Positions 21,179-34,030 of a stretch of DNA of 64,000 nt are shown here, in pieces; position 1 is the first letter of the stretch, and the number at the start of each line of letters is the position of its first letter. Source of the DNA: Agapanthus africanus. Lineage: Eukaryota > Streptophyta > Magnoliopsida > Asparagales > Amaryllidaceae. The notes beneath the pieces are model-generated. The model was not told the DNA's origin, did not search any database, and saw only the letters and a list, made by a program, of their open reading frames with translations. A program made the translations under genes and the position numbers. Where the stretch lies: the NCBI GenBank assembly GCA_030015575.1, contig JASDDO010000008.1:82127965-82191964 (forward strand). The letters run 5' to 3'.

Positions 21179-24100
21179 TGTAACACCTTAGAATGCGATT
21201 AGTGTTAATTAAGCGATAATGCGGGTTTTTAATAAAAAGTTTACCAAAATAGTCTTCACATATTTTATAAAAATTAATTAATATTTTATTATCATTTATT
21301 TCGGGCTTGCACACACTTGTGCATGTTAACATAGGGTTAATTAGGGTTAACCTTGCTTAAGTAGCCATGGCCCCCTAACTTTGTCATGCCATTTTGTTAT
21401 ATGTAATTATTTAAACTATTTAGCTTTTAAAAATAAAAGGTTTTTGAATTTAGGGTTGACTTGAGAGAGAGAGAGAGAGAGGATTAACAATGGAATCATG
21501 AGGCATGGGGCAAGCATGGCTTGCATTAAATGAGGAGAGAGAAGGGGGATGGCTCGATCTAAACTCACACCCCATTTGTTTTCACCACTCTCATCTCATC
21601 CTTCACTTAATCAATCCCTCATTCTCACCTCACTCTCATTCTCACTTATTTCTTCATCTCCTCTCCACCCCCCCTCAATTGAACCCTAACCAAATCATCT
21701 CAAAACCAAGCAAAATCTTCACTAAACCCCACTAAAACCTTTCACAAGTCAAGATTAAGCCAGTAAGATGATTTGGAGCATGGAAAGCTAGGATTTTTGA
21801 GCAAGTGTAGATAGGTAATGATCCCTAACTGTTAATTAGGCTGTTGTTATGTTGTGTTGCTTAGTAGTTGTTGTTTAGAACACTAAAGATATTGTTTTGA
21901 GCACATGTCGTATTTTAGTGTCATTTTAGAGTCTCTGTAATCTGCTACGACAACGAATTGTTACTGGGAAATCTAGTAATGTGGTAATATTGTACTATAG
22001 GCCTTGAGTGTTCACCTGAAACCTGAACCCAATCCCACCTGTTTTGGCCGGCGAGATAGGGGTATATTCCGGCGAACTCGGACTTCCTAGGGACTGGGGG
22101 TTGTGGTTTGTAGGGTAGCTGTCTGTATGTATTTTAGGGTGTTTGGTACTGCTAGATTTTTATATATTGACCGTATGTAAAATCTGGGACCACTTAGCTA
22201 ATGTTAGGCGTTTCGGGAAAGCGCGATACGATTGATCCGACGAGTTTAAGTGTTGTTGGTAGCTTGCAGTCGTGGACTGGTTTTGATGATGTCGCTACAC
22301 ACGTTAGCCGCTAAGCGAACCCTTTTGTAGCTTAAAGGAACCGATTCGTTAATTGGCGCTGTGTTTGTTTATTATTGGGTAGTTTGCTAAATCCACGCGT
22401 TATTGTGTTTTGTGTTAATAGAATCGCAGGCGGGGACTTCAGACGCTGCGAAGAAAGGGAAGCAGGTGGTTAGATTTACCTAGCTCGAAGTCATCGGTGA
22501 GTAGATTTAACATCTACGGGGAAATCGCCCGTACGGCGTTAAGCGTCAGAGCTAGATATGATATTATAGCCCCATGTTTATATGCATATATGTTGATTGT
22601 GCATGAGTATCATTGCATACCATTACTTGTTGTGCCTTGATTTAGTACCTAGTGGACATTGCACCATTACTGACGGTTCATGTTGCACGAGCACTAAATT
22701 GTATGCTACACCCACACCGTCGGTAATTGCCATGACACGCACAACCTATACACATATGTGGTATTGTATTCGTTATTGACATTGAGACATTGATTCTTAT
22801 TCTATTGCGCATATGAAATGTATACACATGCCTTGCTGTAGTTACATATACACTTTTATATGATGTTGCATTGATTTTGGAGATTATGGGAACCATATGA
22901 AATTATTTAAAAATGGGATTCATTTAAAAGAGCGGTTTTCCCTTGATATGCTCATATTACTGTTTTGTGTTGCATATATTATATTTCATGGATTTACGCA
23001 TTGAGATGCGGATTTCATGTGATTTATGGATTTGAGAACCGTGGTGATATTTCAAAAAAGATACATTGTTTTGAAAACCCGGTTTCTCTTGATATGATAT
23101 TTCGATGCGTCCACCATGAGTTTTCTTGGTTCTGAGCTATGAGTATAGTCGATTCGAGGAGCGGTAGGCACCATCTGCGGGCACATGGTGGACCCGGTGA
23201 GGTACCCCGGGGCAAGAAGACTCGTATAGAAAGACGGTGAGCCCGACGGACGGAGTACTACCTACCGGTGATAGTTTGGACCCGGCGGTTATCCGAAGGA
23301 TACCAACCGGAGTCATGAGATGGATATGGGCCGATCCGGACTGACGGAGCCCGAGTTATATGGATTTACGTGTCGATGTTGGACATGAGTATTTCATGAT
23401 GTTTCAAGTGTCGATACTGGGCACTCAGGTTCCATGAGATTTACAGATATGAGGGCCGATCACAGTGACGGCGCCTGAGGTATTGGGATTTGGGGTGTCG
23501 TTGATGGACACCGGGTTTTTCCATGATGATGATTTATTGATGATGATATGTTTTATCCCATACTCATTATTTATTAGATATTCATTGTTCATGTAGTTGT
23601 AGTACCCTGATGGTGTACCTTGATCATGATTGTTGCATATCCATATTGTCATACTTATGCTATCAGATTGCATGTGATAGATTATCGCTATACGTGCATA
23701 CCTGCGATTATCTTTATGATGTTACTTACTATTCATGAGTTGGCAACTCACCCCCGTTGTGCCACAGTGTTTTGCAGGCTTGACCCTCAGAATAGTCGCG
23801 GCAGGGCTTCTTATTATCTCTATTTTTGCGGATACCGCTACGGTTGGCTGTAAGGCCGTTTGGTATAGGTGGGTTGCGGCTATCCGATTCTATCTATTGT
23901 ACATCTTATTGTATCTAGTATTCTCCATCTACCATTTCGATGTATTGACTTAGAGACGAGTTGTGAGGATCGATATCATATTATTTTGTGACTCTGGGTG
24001 TCATGCTCGTGTGAGTCGGCCTTTATTATGTAATTTTACCTCTTTATGTTGTTTTTCATTTATATTGTCTATTTCTTCGCTACGGCGTCGTATATATGCT

Positions 24101-24404
24101 TGTGGTGTTTGTTTCCGCCTTTGGGCATGATTTGCTCCCGTTGGGGATACTTTATTTATATTCTATATTTGTGCCCGTTTCGGGGCTAGTTTTTACAAAG
24201 GAGGTTCTACCGAAATTTTTAAGAAAATAAACTTAAGCTTCAAGATTTTTACTTGAGATTTCCAAATGTTTTTTATAATGTTTTTATCACTTACTTCTTT
24301 TCATGGTTTAGATTTCTGGGTTTTCGGCTTACTTAAATTGCCTTACGCCTGTTGATGTCACGTGGTTTAAGTGCCGGTCACGTGCCTAAATTTGGGTCGT
24401 GACA
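21179..24404 (+). repeat. 5' LTR of element F
   Basis: It starts TGTAACACC and ends GTCGTGACA, 3,226 bp. It includes a (GA)n microsatellite at 21463-21481 that is degenerate in the 3' copy. No gene is present; open frames here are short and unlike known proteins. Confidence 0.9.
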
Positions 24405-24408
24405 AAGT

Positions 24409-24426
24409 TGGTATCAAAGCGCTAGG
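24409..24426 (+). other. Primer binding site of element F
   Basis: TGGTATCAAAGCGCTAGG lies four bases after the LTR. It is complementary to the 3' end of plant initiator tRNA-Met (TGGTATCAGAGC type) with a G-to-A change in the usual core. Confidence 0.85.
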
Positions 24427-24642
24427 TTTTACCTTTCGGAGTGTAGGATGACCTTGGTATGATGGAGTAGGTAGCTTAAGCAGAGTGACGTAGCGTGTGT
24501 ATGTTCTGCGACATAGTTACGACACGGTACTCCTCCTAAGTGACCTTAGGACTTGTTGGTTGAAATTACTTCCGTGATTATATACATCCCTGTGATTCGA
24601 TTTCTATTTTCTTATCGAATCATGTTTTCCTTTCCAGCCATT

Positions 24643-25735
24643 ATGCCGCCGAAGACTACGAGGGCCCAGAGAGCGGCCGCTAGAGCCGAGGTCAGGGTAG
24701 GCTCGTCGGAGACGGGGACTAACCAGGGCGGTACGCTTGTTGTACAGGAACAGGTTGATCCACCTTCAACAGACCGTATTACTAGGCTAGAGGCTGGTAT
24801 GCAGGATTTGTGCCAGATGATGGGGTCGTTAGTTGAGGCCAGTCGAGCACAGAGACAGGAGGTTGTCCCACCTGTTATCGGGAACACGATGGTGCCTACT
24901 GTTCTGGCAGTCATACCTACAGCTACAGAGGTTATCACCGTATCATTATCTGAGTTCATGAGGCTGAAGCCTCCGGTTTTCACCGGCACTGATGCAGCTG
25001 AGGATCCCCAGTCGTTTATAGATCGGATGGCCAGGATCTGTCATTCGCTGAGATGCTCCAACGCGAGATGGGTAGAGTTCGTGAGTTTTCGTTTGGAGGG
25101 TCTTGCCCAGACTTGGTGCGAGTTTTTAGAGAGAGGCAGAGCCACAGGTCTTTCTCCTATGACCTGGGATGAGTTCGTGACGGTTTTTCTTGCTCGATTT
25201 CTTCCGCTGAGCGTCAGGGATGCTCGAGCTCACAGTTTCGAGTCATTACGCTAGACTCCGGGTATGATGGTGGCAGAGTATGACATTCAGTTTACCCGGT
25301 TATCCGTATATGCTCCGTATTTGGTAGATACTGAGGATATGCGGATCAAGAGATTTGTTCGAGGCCTGAGTACCCAGTTATTCCTCTCCATCTGCGTTCA
25401 GCATTTTGAAACATACGCAGCCGCAGTGGACGCAACCCTATTAGTTGAGGAGCGTATTTTTGAGACTTCGGTCATTCCGGAACCATAGAGGATTCGTATT
25501 GATTTATCAGCGCAAAGGCAGTTTGGCAGAGGCCGCGGTGGATTCGCTATAGGCCGTGCAGGTAGCCGGAGCGTGAGATGGGGCCAGACTTATTGTTTAT
25601 ACCTACAGGGTCAGTAGTCGTCGCCTGGATGTTTTGGGTGTGGCAGTCCCCCTCACCGCATCATAGATTGTACTGAGATATGCCAGAGGGAGGCAGCCGT
25701 ACCACATGTTACCTTACCACCTTCTCCACCTCAAG
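24643..25735 (+). pseudogene. gag of element F
   Basis: The ATG at 24643 begins MPPKTTRAQRAAARAEV. The capsid core is visible as PPVFTGTDAAEDPQSFIDRM, SFRLEGLAQTWCEF and WDEFVTVFLARFLP. A CCHC zinc knuckle CFGCGSPPHRIIDC occurs at about 25630-25671. In-frame TAG stops occur at 25252-25254, 25486-25488 and near 25612, all in the same frame, so the copy decayed by point mutation more than by indels. Confidence 0.85.
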
Positions 25736-26193
25736 GAGCGTTGCCTCTTGCGCCTATTGTTGCTCCGCGTCAGACTTATGCTCAGAGAGGTCATGGTCGC
25801 GGAGGGTTTGTTCAAAGAGGATGGGGTGGCAGAGGCGAAGGAGAGCCAGTTGCCGGTAGAGGGCAGGCTCGATTATTTGCTTTGACTCATCAGGACGTGC
25901 AGGCGTCTAATGCAGTGGTTTCAGGTACTCTATCAGTATGTTCCTTCGATGCACACGTTTTGTTTGATCCGGGATCTACGCACTCGTATGTTTCTACACA
26001 CTTCATGCCGAGGTTGGGCCGAGAGTCGTGTTTGCGAGATCAGTCGCTTGTCGTGATTACTTCTGTTGGTGAGTCGTTTGTTGCGCGACACGTGTTTCGG
26101 CTGTGTGCTATTTGTATTGGAGATAGAGATTCGTCCGTCGACTTGATCCTTCTTGAGATGTTGGACTTCGACGTTCTCCTTGGCATGGACTAG
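25736..26193 (+). pseudogene. Aspartic protease of element F
   Basis: The motif HVLFDPGSTHSYVS has Pro where Ser or Thr normally follows the active-site Asp. It is followed by a FDVLLGMD motif at the end, standard for chromoviral proteases, and a TAG at 26191-26193. Remnants of the linker to RT are at 26215-26445, where about 25-30 codons before MAPAEL appear to be missing. Confidence 0.8.
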
Positions 26194-26454
26194 TTAGCTA
26201 CTTGCTATGCGTCCGTGGAATGCCGCGAGAAGACAGTCAGGTTCTGTTTTCCGGGCGAGTCAGTTCTTGTTGTGCAGGGGGGCCGTGGTGCCACCCCTCA
26301 CAGTTTGATTTCAGCCATTTACGCTGGTCGGCTTTTGAGGAGGGGATGTCGGGGATTCTTAGCTTTCATTCGTGATAATGGAGACACAGTAGATTCGTTG
26401 GACCAGGTTCTTATCGTGAGAGAGCTCCTAGCATTTTCACGATGAGTTACCTGG

Positions 26455-27525
26455 ATGGCCCCGGCGGAACTTAAGGATCAGTTGCAAGAGTTGCATGATA
26501 AGGGACTTGTGTGTCCGAGTGTTTCGCCGTGGGGAGCTCATGTTCTGTTCTTCAAGAAGAAGGACGGCAGTTTGAGGTTGTGCATTGATTATCGTCAATT
26601 GAACCGAGTTACGGTGCGGAATCGGTATCCTTTACCTCGCATTGACGATTTGTTTGATCAGCTCCAGGATGCGGGACATTTTTTTAAGATTGATTTGAGA
26701 TCGGGTTATCATCAGTTGCGGGTTCGGAATGATGACATTCCGAAGACAGCTTTTCGTACGCGCTACGGGCATTATGAGTTTTTGGTGATGTCGTTCGGAC
26801 TCACCAATGCCCCAACAGCGTTCATGGATTTGATGAACCGGATTTTCAGGCCATTCCTCTATCAGTTTATTATTGTGTTTATTGATGACATTCTGGTTTA
26901 TTCCAAGAGTCGAGATGAGCATGAGCAGCACTTGAGGATTGCTTTGCAGACATTGAGAGAGCACCAACTTTTTGCTAAATTCTCGAAGTGTGCCTTCTGG
27001 CATGATAGTGTTAACTTCCTAGGTCATGTGCTTATGGGAGACGGTATTCGTGTGGACCCGACAAAGATCGAGGCCGTACAGCTTTGGCCCAGACATGTAT
27101 CAGTGACAGAAGTCCGCAGCTTTTTGGGCTTAGACGGTTATTACCGCCGTTTCGTGCAGGACTTCTCGAGTATCGCTACACCGCTGACCGGACTGACCAA
27201 AAAGGGGGTTTCTTTTCTTTGGACTGAGGTATGCGAGCGGAGTTTTCAGAAGTTGAAGACTCGGTTGACGACTGCACCAGTTTTATCTTTGCCTTTTGGA
27301 TCGGGCGGCTTTGTCATTTACTGTGATGCTTCTCGAGTGGGACTCGGTTGTGTATTGATGCATCATGATAGAGTTATCGCTTATGATTCTCGGCAGTTGA
27401 AGAAGCATGAGCAGAATTATCTCACTCATGATCTTGAGATGGCCGCGGTGGTCTTTGCGCTTAAGATTTGGAGACACTATTTGTATGGGGAGTCGTGTCA
27501 GAATTTCACAGACACCAGAGCTTAA
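26455..27525 (+). pseudogene. Reverse transcriptase and retroviral RNase H of element F
   Basis: An open 356-codon stretch begins [21 protein letters not shown] motifs in order: [65 protein letters not shown] and [11 protein letters not shown] (catalytic Asp pair present, 26878-26900). The RNase H part starts at [18 protein letters not shown] and breaks at about 27500 by a frameshift. The RT domain itself looks catalytically complete, but it is not connected to an open gag or integrase. Confidence 0.85.
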
Positions 27526-27900
27526 AGTACATCTTCCAGTAGCGGGATCTGAATTTGAGACAGCGTCGTTAGATGGAGCTTGTGAAGGATTATGATTGTG
27601 AGATCCTTTATCACCCGGGCAAGGCAAATGTGGTAGCTGATGCTTTGAGTCATAGGCCCGGGGGTAGCTTGTCCCAGTTGAGCTTAGTTTAAAGACAGTC
27701 TTCTGCAGATTGGCAGATCTTGTGCGACAGTGATTACAATTTGAGTTCACTTCCATTGGGGGACAGCTTGCTCATGTCCGCGCCCGTCCACTTCTACTTG
27801 ATCGTATTCATGAGGCACAGCCCGACGATGCCTGTTTGTCTGAGATTCTTGAGCAATTCGGCAGGGCAGAGATTCGGAGTTTGAGATTGATGACCAGGGT
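27526..27900 (+). pseudogene. Broken RNase H to integrase linker of element F
   Basis: All three frames carry stops. Short stretches still resemble the end of RNase H, such as the YHPGKANVVADALS-like segment near 27610-27650. Several indels are needed to connect them to the flanking frames. Confidence 0.65.
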
Positions 27901-28713
27901 GTGCTCCGTTTTGGGACTCGTTTGTGTGTACCTAATACCGATGGGTTGAGATGCGAGATCCTAGAGCAGGCACACCAGTCAGCTCATAGTGTTCACCCAG
28001 GTTCCACCAAGATGTATCGTGACTTGAGAGATATCTACCGGTGGGCAGGGATGAAGAGTGATGTTTCGGATTTCGTTTCGAGGTGCCTGACTTGTCAACA
28101 AGTCAAGATTAAGCATCAGAGACCGGCAGGAGAATTGCAGCCGTTACCCATTCCGGAGTGGAAATGGGAACAGATCTCCATGGATTTCATTGTGGGTCTA
28201 CCCAGGTCCAGTCGAGGGTATGACTCCATTTGGGTGATTGTTGACCGGTTGACGAAAGCGGCTCACTTTCTTCCAGTGAAGACCACTTTCGGTTATGCTC
28301 AGTATGCTCAGTTGTACATTGATGAGATTGTGCATTTGCACGGCATTCCCATATACATTGTATCCAATAGGAGCACCCAGTTCACTAGCCGTCTTTGGCA
28401 GAAGCTTCAGGAAGCTTTAGATACCCGATTGAGTTTTAGCGCCGCTTTCCATCCGAAGACCGATGGTCAGTCAGAGCGGACTATACAGACTCTGGAGGAT
28501 ATGCTTTGTGCGTGCATGCTTGATTTTGGTGGCAGTTGGGATCGTCACTTGCCATTGATAGAGTTCTCCTACAATAACAGTTATCAGAAGACGATTCAGA
28601 TGGCACCTTTTGAGGCTTTGTATGGTAGAAAGTGTCGATCGCCAGTCTGTTGGACCGAACTCAGCGAGAGTAGAATTTTGGGACCCCAGCTAGTTCAAGA
28701 GACTATAGAGTAG
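27901..28713 (+). pseudogene. Integrase of element F with a catalytic Asp replaced
   Basis: The zinc domain is present: HQSAHSVHPGSTKMYRDL with CLTCQQVK. In the core, VIVDRLTKAAHFLP carries the first Asp and HPKTDGQSERTIQTLEDM the Glu. The second catalytic Asp, expected in VSDRGTQF-like sequence, is Asn here (YIVSNRSTQFTS, about 28356-28385). The frame is open for 270 codons and ends at TAG 28711-28713. Integrase activity would be lost. Confidence 0.85.
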
Positions 28714-29241
28714 ATCCAGTTGATTCAGGATAGGATGAGAGCAGCCCAGTGCAGACAGAAGTCTTATGCTGACCGTCGTCGTCGCAGGCTCGAGTTCGCA
28801 GTGGGGGATCATGTATTCCTACTGATTTCTCCGATGAAGGGCATGATGAGATTTGGGAAGACAGAGGAACTTAGTCCCAGATTTATAGGTCCTTTTGAGA
28901 TCCTTGAGTGAGTTAGTACCGTTGCCTATCGTTTGGCACTTCCACCCAGTTTTTTGGTTGTTCACCCTATATTCCATGTGTCGATACTTCGCAAATACCT
29001 TCATAATCCTTCTCACATGATTCAGCACCAGACCGTTCAGCCAGAGCGCGATCTTTCGTTCACCGAGCAGCCGGTGATCATATTGGATCAGCAGGTGAAG
29101 AAACTCCTGTCAAAGGTCTTGCCATCTGTGAAGGTTCTTTGGCGTGGCCCGAATAGTGAAGAGGTCACTTGGGAAGCCGAGAGCGAGATGCGGAAGAAAT
29201 TCTCTCATCTCTTTGAAAGTACGTATAATAAGATTTTTTAA
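28714..29241 (+). pseudogene. Integrase C-terminus and chromodomain of element F
   Basis: ADRRRRRLEFAVGDHVFL and PRFIGPFEILE form the integrase C-terminal domain, broken by TGA near 28909. LPPSFLVVHPIFHVS leads into a chromodomain: EQPVIILDQQVKKLLSK, VKVLWRGPNSEEVTWEAE and MRKKFSHLF, ending at 29241. Chromodomains of this group target integration to heterochromatin (family knowledge). Confidence 0.85.
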
Positions 29242-29260
29242 TTCGGGGACGAATTTCTTT

Positions 29261-29273
29261 AAGGGCGGAAGAT
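29261..29273 (+). other. Polypurine tract of element F
   Basis: AAGGGCGGAAGAT lies directly before the 3' LTR. Confidence 0.8.
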
Positions 29274-32200
29274 TGTAACACCTTAGAATGCGATTAGTGT
29301 TAATTAAGAGATAATAAGGGTTTTTAATAAAAAGTTTATCAAAACAGTCTTCATATATTTTATAAAAATTAATTAATATTTTATTATTATTTATTTCGGG
29401 CTTGCACACACTTGTGCATATTAACTTAGGGTTAATTTAGGTTAACCATGCTTAAGTGGCCATGGCACCCTAACTTAATGCCATGCCATTTTGTTATATG
29501 TAATTATTTAAACTATTTAGCTTTTAAAAATAAAATGGGTTTGAATTTGGGGTTGACTTGAGAGAGAGGGGGGGTTGACAATGGAATCATGAGGCATGGG
29601 GCAAGCATGGCTTGCATTTAATGAGGAGAGAGAAGAGGGCATGGCTCAATCTAAACTCACACCCCATTTGTTTTCATCACTCTCATCCTTCACTTATTCA
29701 ATCCCCCATTCTCACCTCACTCTCATTCTCACTTATTTTCTCATCTCCTCTCCCCCCCCCTCCCCTGAACCCTAACCAAATCATCTCAAAACCAAGCAAA
29801 ATCTTCACTAAACCCCACTAAAACCCTTCACAAGTCAAGATTATGCCAGTAAGATGACTTGGAGCATGGAAAGCTAGGATTTTTTAGCAAGTGTGGATAA
29901 GTAATGATCCCTAACTGTTAATTAGGTTATTGTTATGTTTTGTTGCTTAGTAGTTGTTGTTTAGAACACTGAAGATATTGTTTTGAGCACATGTCGTATT
30001 TTAGTGTCATTTAAGAGTCTCTGTAATCTGCTACGACCATGAATTGTTACTGGGAAATCTAGTAATGTAGTATTATTGTACTATAGGCCCTGAGTGCTCA
30101 CCTAAAACCCGTTTCCAATCCCACCTGTTTTGGCCGGCGAGATAGGGGCATTTTCCGGCGAGCTCGGACTTCCTAGGGACTGGGGGGTTGTGGTTTGTAG
30201 GGTAGTTGTCTGTATGTATTTTGGGGCGTTTGGTACTGCTAGATTTTTATATATTGACCGTATGTAAAATCTGGGACCACTTAGCTAATGTTAGGCATTT
30301 CGGGAAAGCGCGATACGATTGATCCGACGTAGTTTAAGTGTTGTTGGTAGCTTGCAGTCATGGACTGGTTTTGATGATGTCTCTACACACGTTATCCATT
30401 AAGCAAACCCTTTTGTAGCTTAAGAGAACCGATTCGCTAATTGGCGTTGTGTTCGTTTATTATTAGGTAGTTTGCTAAATCCACGCGTTATTGTGTTTTG
30501 TGTTAATAGGATCACAGGCGGGGACTTCGGACGCTACGAAGAAAGGGAAGCAGATGGTTGGATTTACCTAGCTCGAGATCATCGGTGAGTAGATTTAACA
30601 TCTACGGGAAAATCGCCTGTATGGCGTTAAGCGTCAGGGCTAGATATGATATTATAGCCGCATGTTTATATGCATATATGTTGATTGTGCATGAGCATCA
30701 TTGCATACCATTACTTGTTGTGCCTTGACTTAGTACCTAGTGGACACTACACTATTACTGACGGTTCATGTTGCACGAGCACTAAATTGTATGCTACACC
30801 CACACCGTCGGTAATTGCCATGGCACGCACAACCTATACACATATGTAGTATTGTATTCGTTATTGACATTGAGACATTGATTCTTATTCTATTGCGCAT
30901 ATGAAATGTATACACACATACCTTGCTATCACTACATATACACCTTTATATGATGTAGCATTGATTTTGGAGATTATGGGAACCACATGAAATTATTTAA
31001 AAACGGGATTCATTTAAAAGAGCGGTTTTCTCTTGATATGCTCATATTACTATTTTATGTTGCATATATCATATTTCATGGATTTACGCATTGAGATACG
31101 GATTTCATATGATTTATGGATTTGAGAACCGTGGTGATATTTCAAAAAAGATGTATTGTTTTGAAAACTCGGTTTCTCTTGATATGATATTTTGATACGT
31201 CCACCATGAGTTTTTTTGGTTCTGACCTATGAGTATACCCGATTCGAGGAGCGGTAGGCACCGTCTACGGGTACATGGTGGACCCGGTGAGGTACCCAGG
31301 GCAAGAAGACTCGTATAGAAAGGCGGTGAGCCCGACGGAGGGAGTACAACCTACCGGTAATTGTTTGGACCCGGCGGTTATCCGGAGGATACCGACCGGA
31401 GTCGTGAGATAGATATGGGCCGATCCGGACTGACGGAGCCCGAGTTATGTGGATTTACGTGTCGATGTTGGACACGAGTATTTCATGATGTTTCGAGTGT
31501 CGATGTTGGGCACTCAGGTTCCATGAGATTTACAGATATGAGGGCCGAATTGAGTGACCGCGCCTGAGGTATTGGGATTTGGGGTGTCGTTGATGGACAC
31601 TGGGTTTTTCCATGATGATTATTCATTGATGATGATATGTTTTATCACATACTCAGCATTTATTAGATATGCATTGTTCCATGATGATTATTCATTGATC
31701 ATAATTGTTGCATATATATATATATATTGTCATACTTATGCTATCGATTGCATGTAATAGATTATCGCTGTATGTGCATACCTGTGATTATCTGTATGAT
31801 GTTACTTACTATTCATGAGTTGGCAACTCACCTCCGTTGTGCCACAGTGTTTTGCAGGCTTGACCCTCAGAGTAGTCGCGACAGGACTTCTTATTATCTC
31901 TATTTTTGCGGATACCGCTACGGTTGGCTGAGGCCGTTTGGTATAGGTGGGTTGCGGCTATCCGATTCTATCTATTATATATCTTATTGTATCTAGTATT
32001 CTCTATCTACCATTTCCATGTATTGACTTAGAGACGAGTTGTGAGGATCGATATTGTATTTTTTTCTGATTCTGGGTGCCGTGCTCGTGTGAGCCGGCCT
32101 TTATTATGTAGTTTTACCTCTTTATGTTGTTTTTCATTTATATTGTCTATTTCTTCACTACGGCGTCTTATATATGCTTGTGGTGATTATTTCCGCCTTT

Positions 32201-32483
32201 GAGCGTGATTTGCTCCCGTTGGGGATGCTTTATTTATATTCTATGTTTGTATCCGTTTCGGGGCTAGTTTTTACAAAGGAGGTGCTGCCGAAATTTTTAA
32301 GAAAATAAATTTAAGTTTTAAGATTTTTACTTGAAATTTCCAAATGTTTTTTTACAATGTTTTTATCACTTACTTTTTTTCATGATTTAGATTTTTGGGT
32401 TTCTGGCTTACTTAAATTGCGTTACGCTTATTGACGTCACGTGGTTTAAGAGTCGGTCATGTACCTAAATTTAGGTCGTGACA
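29274..32483 (+). repeat. 3' LTR of element F
   Basis: It is 3,210 bp, co-linear with the 5' LTR, starts TGTAACACC and ends GTCGTGACA. It has a (TA)n stretch at 31711-31727 absent from the 5' copy, and a short tandem duplication around 31616-31700. Confidence 0.9.
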
Positions 32484-32488
32484 AGCAG
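32484..32488. other. Target-site duplication of element F, right copy
   Basis: AGCAG, against GGCAG on the left. Confidence 0.7.
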
Positions 32489-33172
32489 AGTATCGGGCCC
32501 CTTCACCGGATGCTTGGCCATCCCAGCGTATGCCCTTGATTTTCTTCTCGAGGGCCTTGAGTTGGTGGTGGTAACCGGAGGATTCTGCACAGTCGGAGTG
32601 GTGGCTATCCCCGCTCCGGGTCTGCACCAGGGTGCGGCTTCGATTCCGCTCTATCAGGTATCTCAGATCCTCGGGCGAGGCCCTTCTCGAGTGGTCCTTG
32701 CGCTCGTCGTTCGCGTGATCCCGGCTAGAGTGGAGGCGTCGGTCATGCCTGGAAGCAAGCGAGCTGACTGACACATCCTCAGGAGGAGAGAACCGCGACG
32801 GGCATTGGGACGACAACACAGTCTTCCCTGGGACCGTAGCATGGAGCTGTTCGGTGCCCAGCGGGTTATAGAATCAATCGCCACAACGGAGTCGGCCCAC
32901 CGGCGCTTAGTGGTGCTGTGATGAAGGTGAGGTAGATCGAGGGCTTGAGTGTGCCCGTCCGTCCTTCGGCGGACGTCGTTATCCCGGTGATGGGGAGCCA
33001 CGCTCTGGTGGGTAGGGCCCGCCGCTTGAACGCAGATGAGGATATCTACCAGCGTCGTAAGCCGGTCTATCCGGACGGACAAGGCATAGACGACATTAGG
33101 AGTGGGAGGCGAGCCGCTCCCACCTCTGTTGTGGCGGCTCGTATTTGGATCGTTGCAGTTGTCGCTCGCCAT
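32484..33172 (-). pseudogene. gag of element E, N-terminal part
   Basis: The minus-strand start MASDNCNDPNTSRHNRGG at 33172 lies about 50 bp from the PBS. It continues with VVYALSVRIDRLTTLVDIL. A frameshift near 32850 leads into a charged stretch (ASPEDLRYLIERNRSRTL, LKALEKKIKGIRWDGQ) that reaches the element F insertion. It is a typical low-complexity N-terminus of Tat gag. Confidence 0.7.
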
Positions 33173-33224
33173 TGGATCGAAAGTGGAAGATCAAATTTTT
33201 TGGTGGAACAAAATAAGTCTTTCA

Positions 33225-33242
33225 TTCCTACAGACGGCGCCA
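33225..33242 (-). other. Primer binding site of element E
   Basis: On the minus strand TGGCGCCGTCTGTAGGAA starts two bases after the LTR end CCATCA. This PBS type is common in plant Tat elements. The primer tRNA was not identified from the window. Confidence 0.75.
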
Positions 33243-33244
33243 AT

Positions 33245-34030
33245 TGATGGAGGTTCGGATCTCCTTCAGATGCTGTCTTCCGTCGATCCTGCGACGGTGG
33301 TCTTGGACGACTGAGATTTGGTTTTGGAGTTGTTGAGTGTGGATCTCAATGGGTTGGTGTTGGACGCCAAGATACCTGCAAAGAAATCCCGGGGTAGGTG
33401 ACCACCGTAGGACCCTTCGACGATCAAGTTAGAGCCGAGAAATAGGAGCAGAGTAGCGGCGTATTGAGATAAAATTACGATACCTGAGTCATTTGAGAGG
33501 GGGTTTATATAGAGGTCTCTTAGAGCGAGCAGGCATGAGATCATCGCCGTTAATTATGCCCCCATGTTATCCTCGCCTTTAATGGAAGGATGCACCCATT
33601 AATGGAGAGATACGCCCATTAATGGAGGGATGCGCCAGCGTGGGACGCGGATCGTGGAGAGGCGGATATCTCGCCTTGGCGATATACGTGGAGCCGTTGC
33701 GGAATGCATGGGATCCGTGCTCCTGGTTGATCGGGGAGGCCGAGGAAGCTCGACACGTCAGGGCTCGAAGACGAGCCGGGAGGACGAGGAAGCTCGGCAT
33801 GTCAAAGGCTCGGAGACGAGCCGGGAGGATGGAGATGAGCTGTTGGTAGTTTCCTAGGTGAAGGTGGAATGTATTCTTGGAGGTCTCCTGGAAGGCCGGA
33901 TACATTCCTCGAGATGAAGTCCCGAGGAACCCTTATAATGCACCTTATTTATTCCACCTCCGTAGCCTTCGGGACACGTCATCCACCACATGTCGTAATC
34001 TTGAGGAGATACCACTTGTGAGCATCATCA
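33245..34030 (-). mobile_element. 5' LTR of Tat element E
   Basis: On the minus strand it ends CCATCA next to the PBS, and it probably begins TGATGATGC at 34030, giving TGATG/CATCA ends and about 786 bp. The outer end is a guess because the 3' LTR is missing. It contains a TATATAAA box, three 24-bp repeats of the CCCATTAATGGAGGGAT type at 33565-33635, and two 48-bp repeats with AGGAAGCTCG and GACGAGCCGGGAGGA at 33735-33835. Confidence 0.7.
33504..33511 (-). promoter_or_regulatory. TATA box of LTR E
   Basis: CTATATAAAC on the minus strand, about 520 bp into the LTR, with pyrimidine-rich sequence after it. It is in a plausible place for the U3 promoter. Confidence 0.6.

Larger units (their letters stand above)
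21179..32483 (+). mobile_element. Tekay/Del-type chromovirus F (Ty3/gypsy), complete but decayed
   Basis: An 11.3-kb element with 3.2-kb LTRs that start TGTAACACC and end GTGACA, a PBS matching initiator tRNA-Met, a polypurine tract, and gag-protease-RT-RNase H-integrase-chromodomain in order. It is inserted in the gag of element E with a five-base duplication (GGCAG/AGCAG). The two LTRs differ at roughly one base in fifteen in the first 200 bp that I compared, and the coding region has many stops, so it is an old insertion. Large LTRs and a C-terminal chromodomain fit the Tekay (Del) lineage. Confidence 0.9.
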
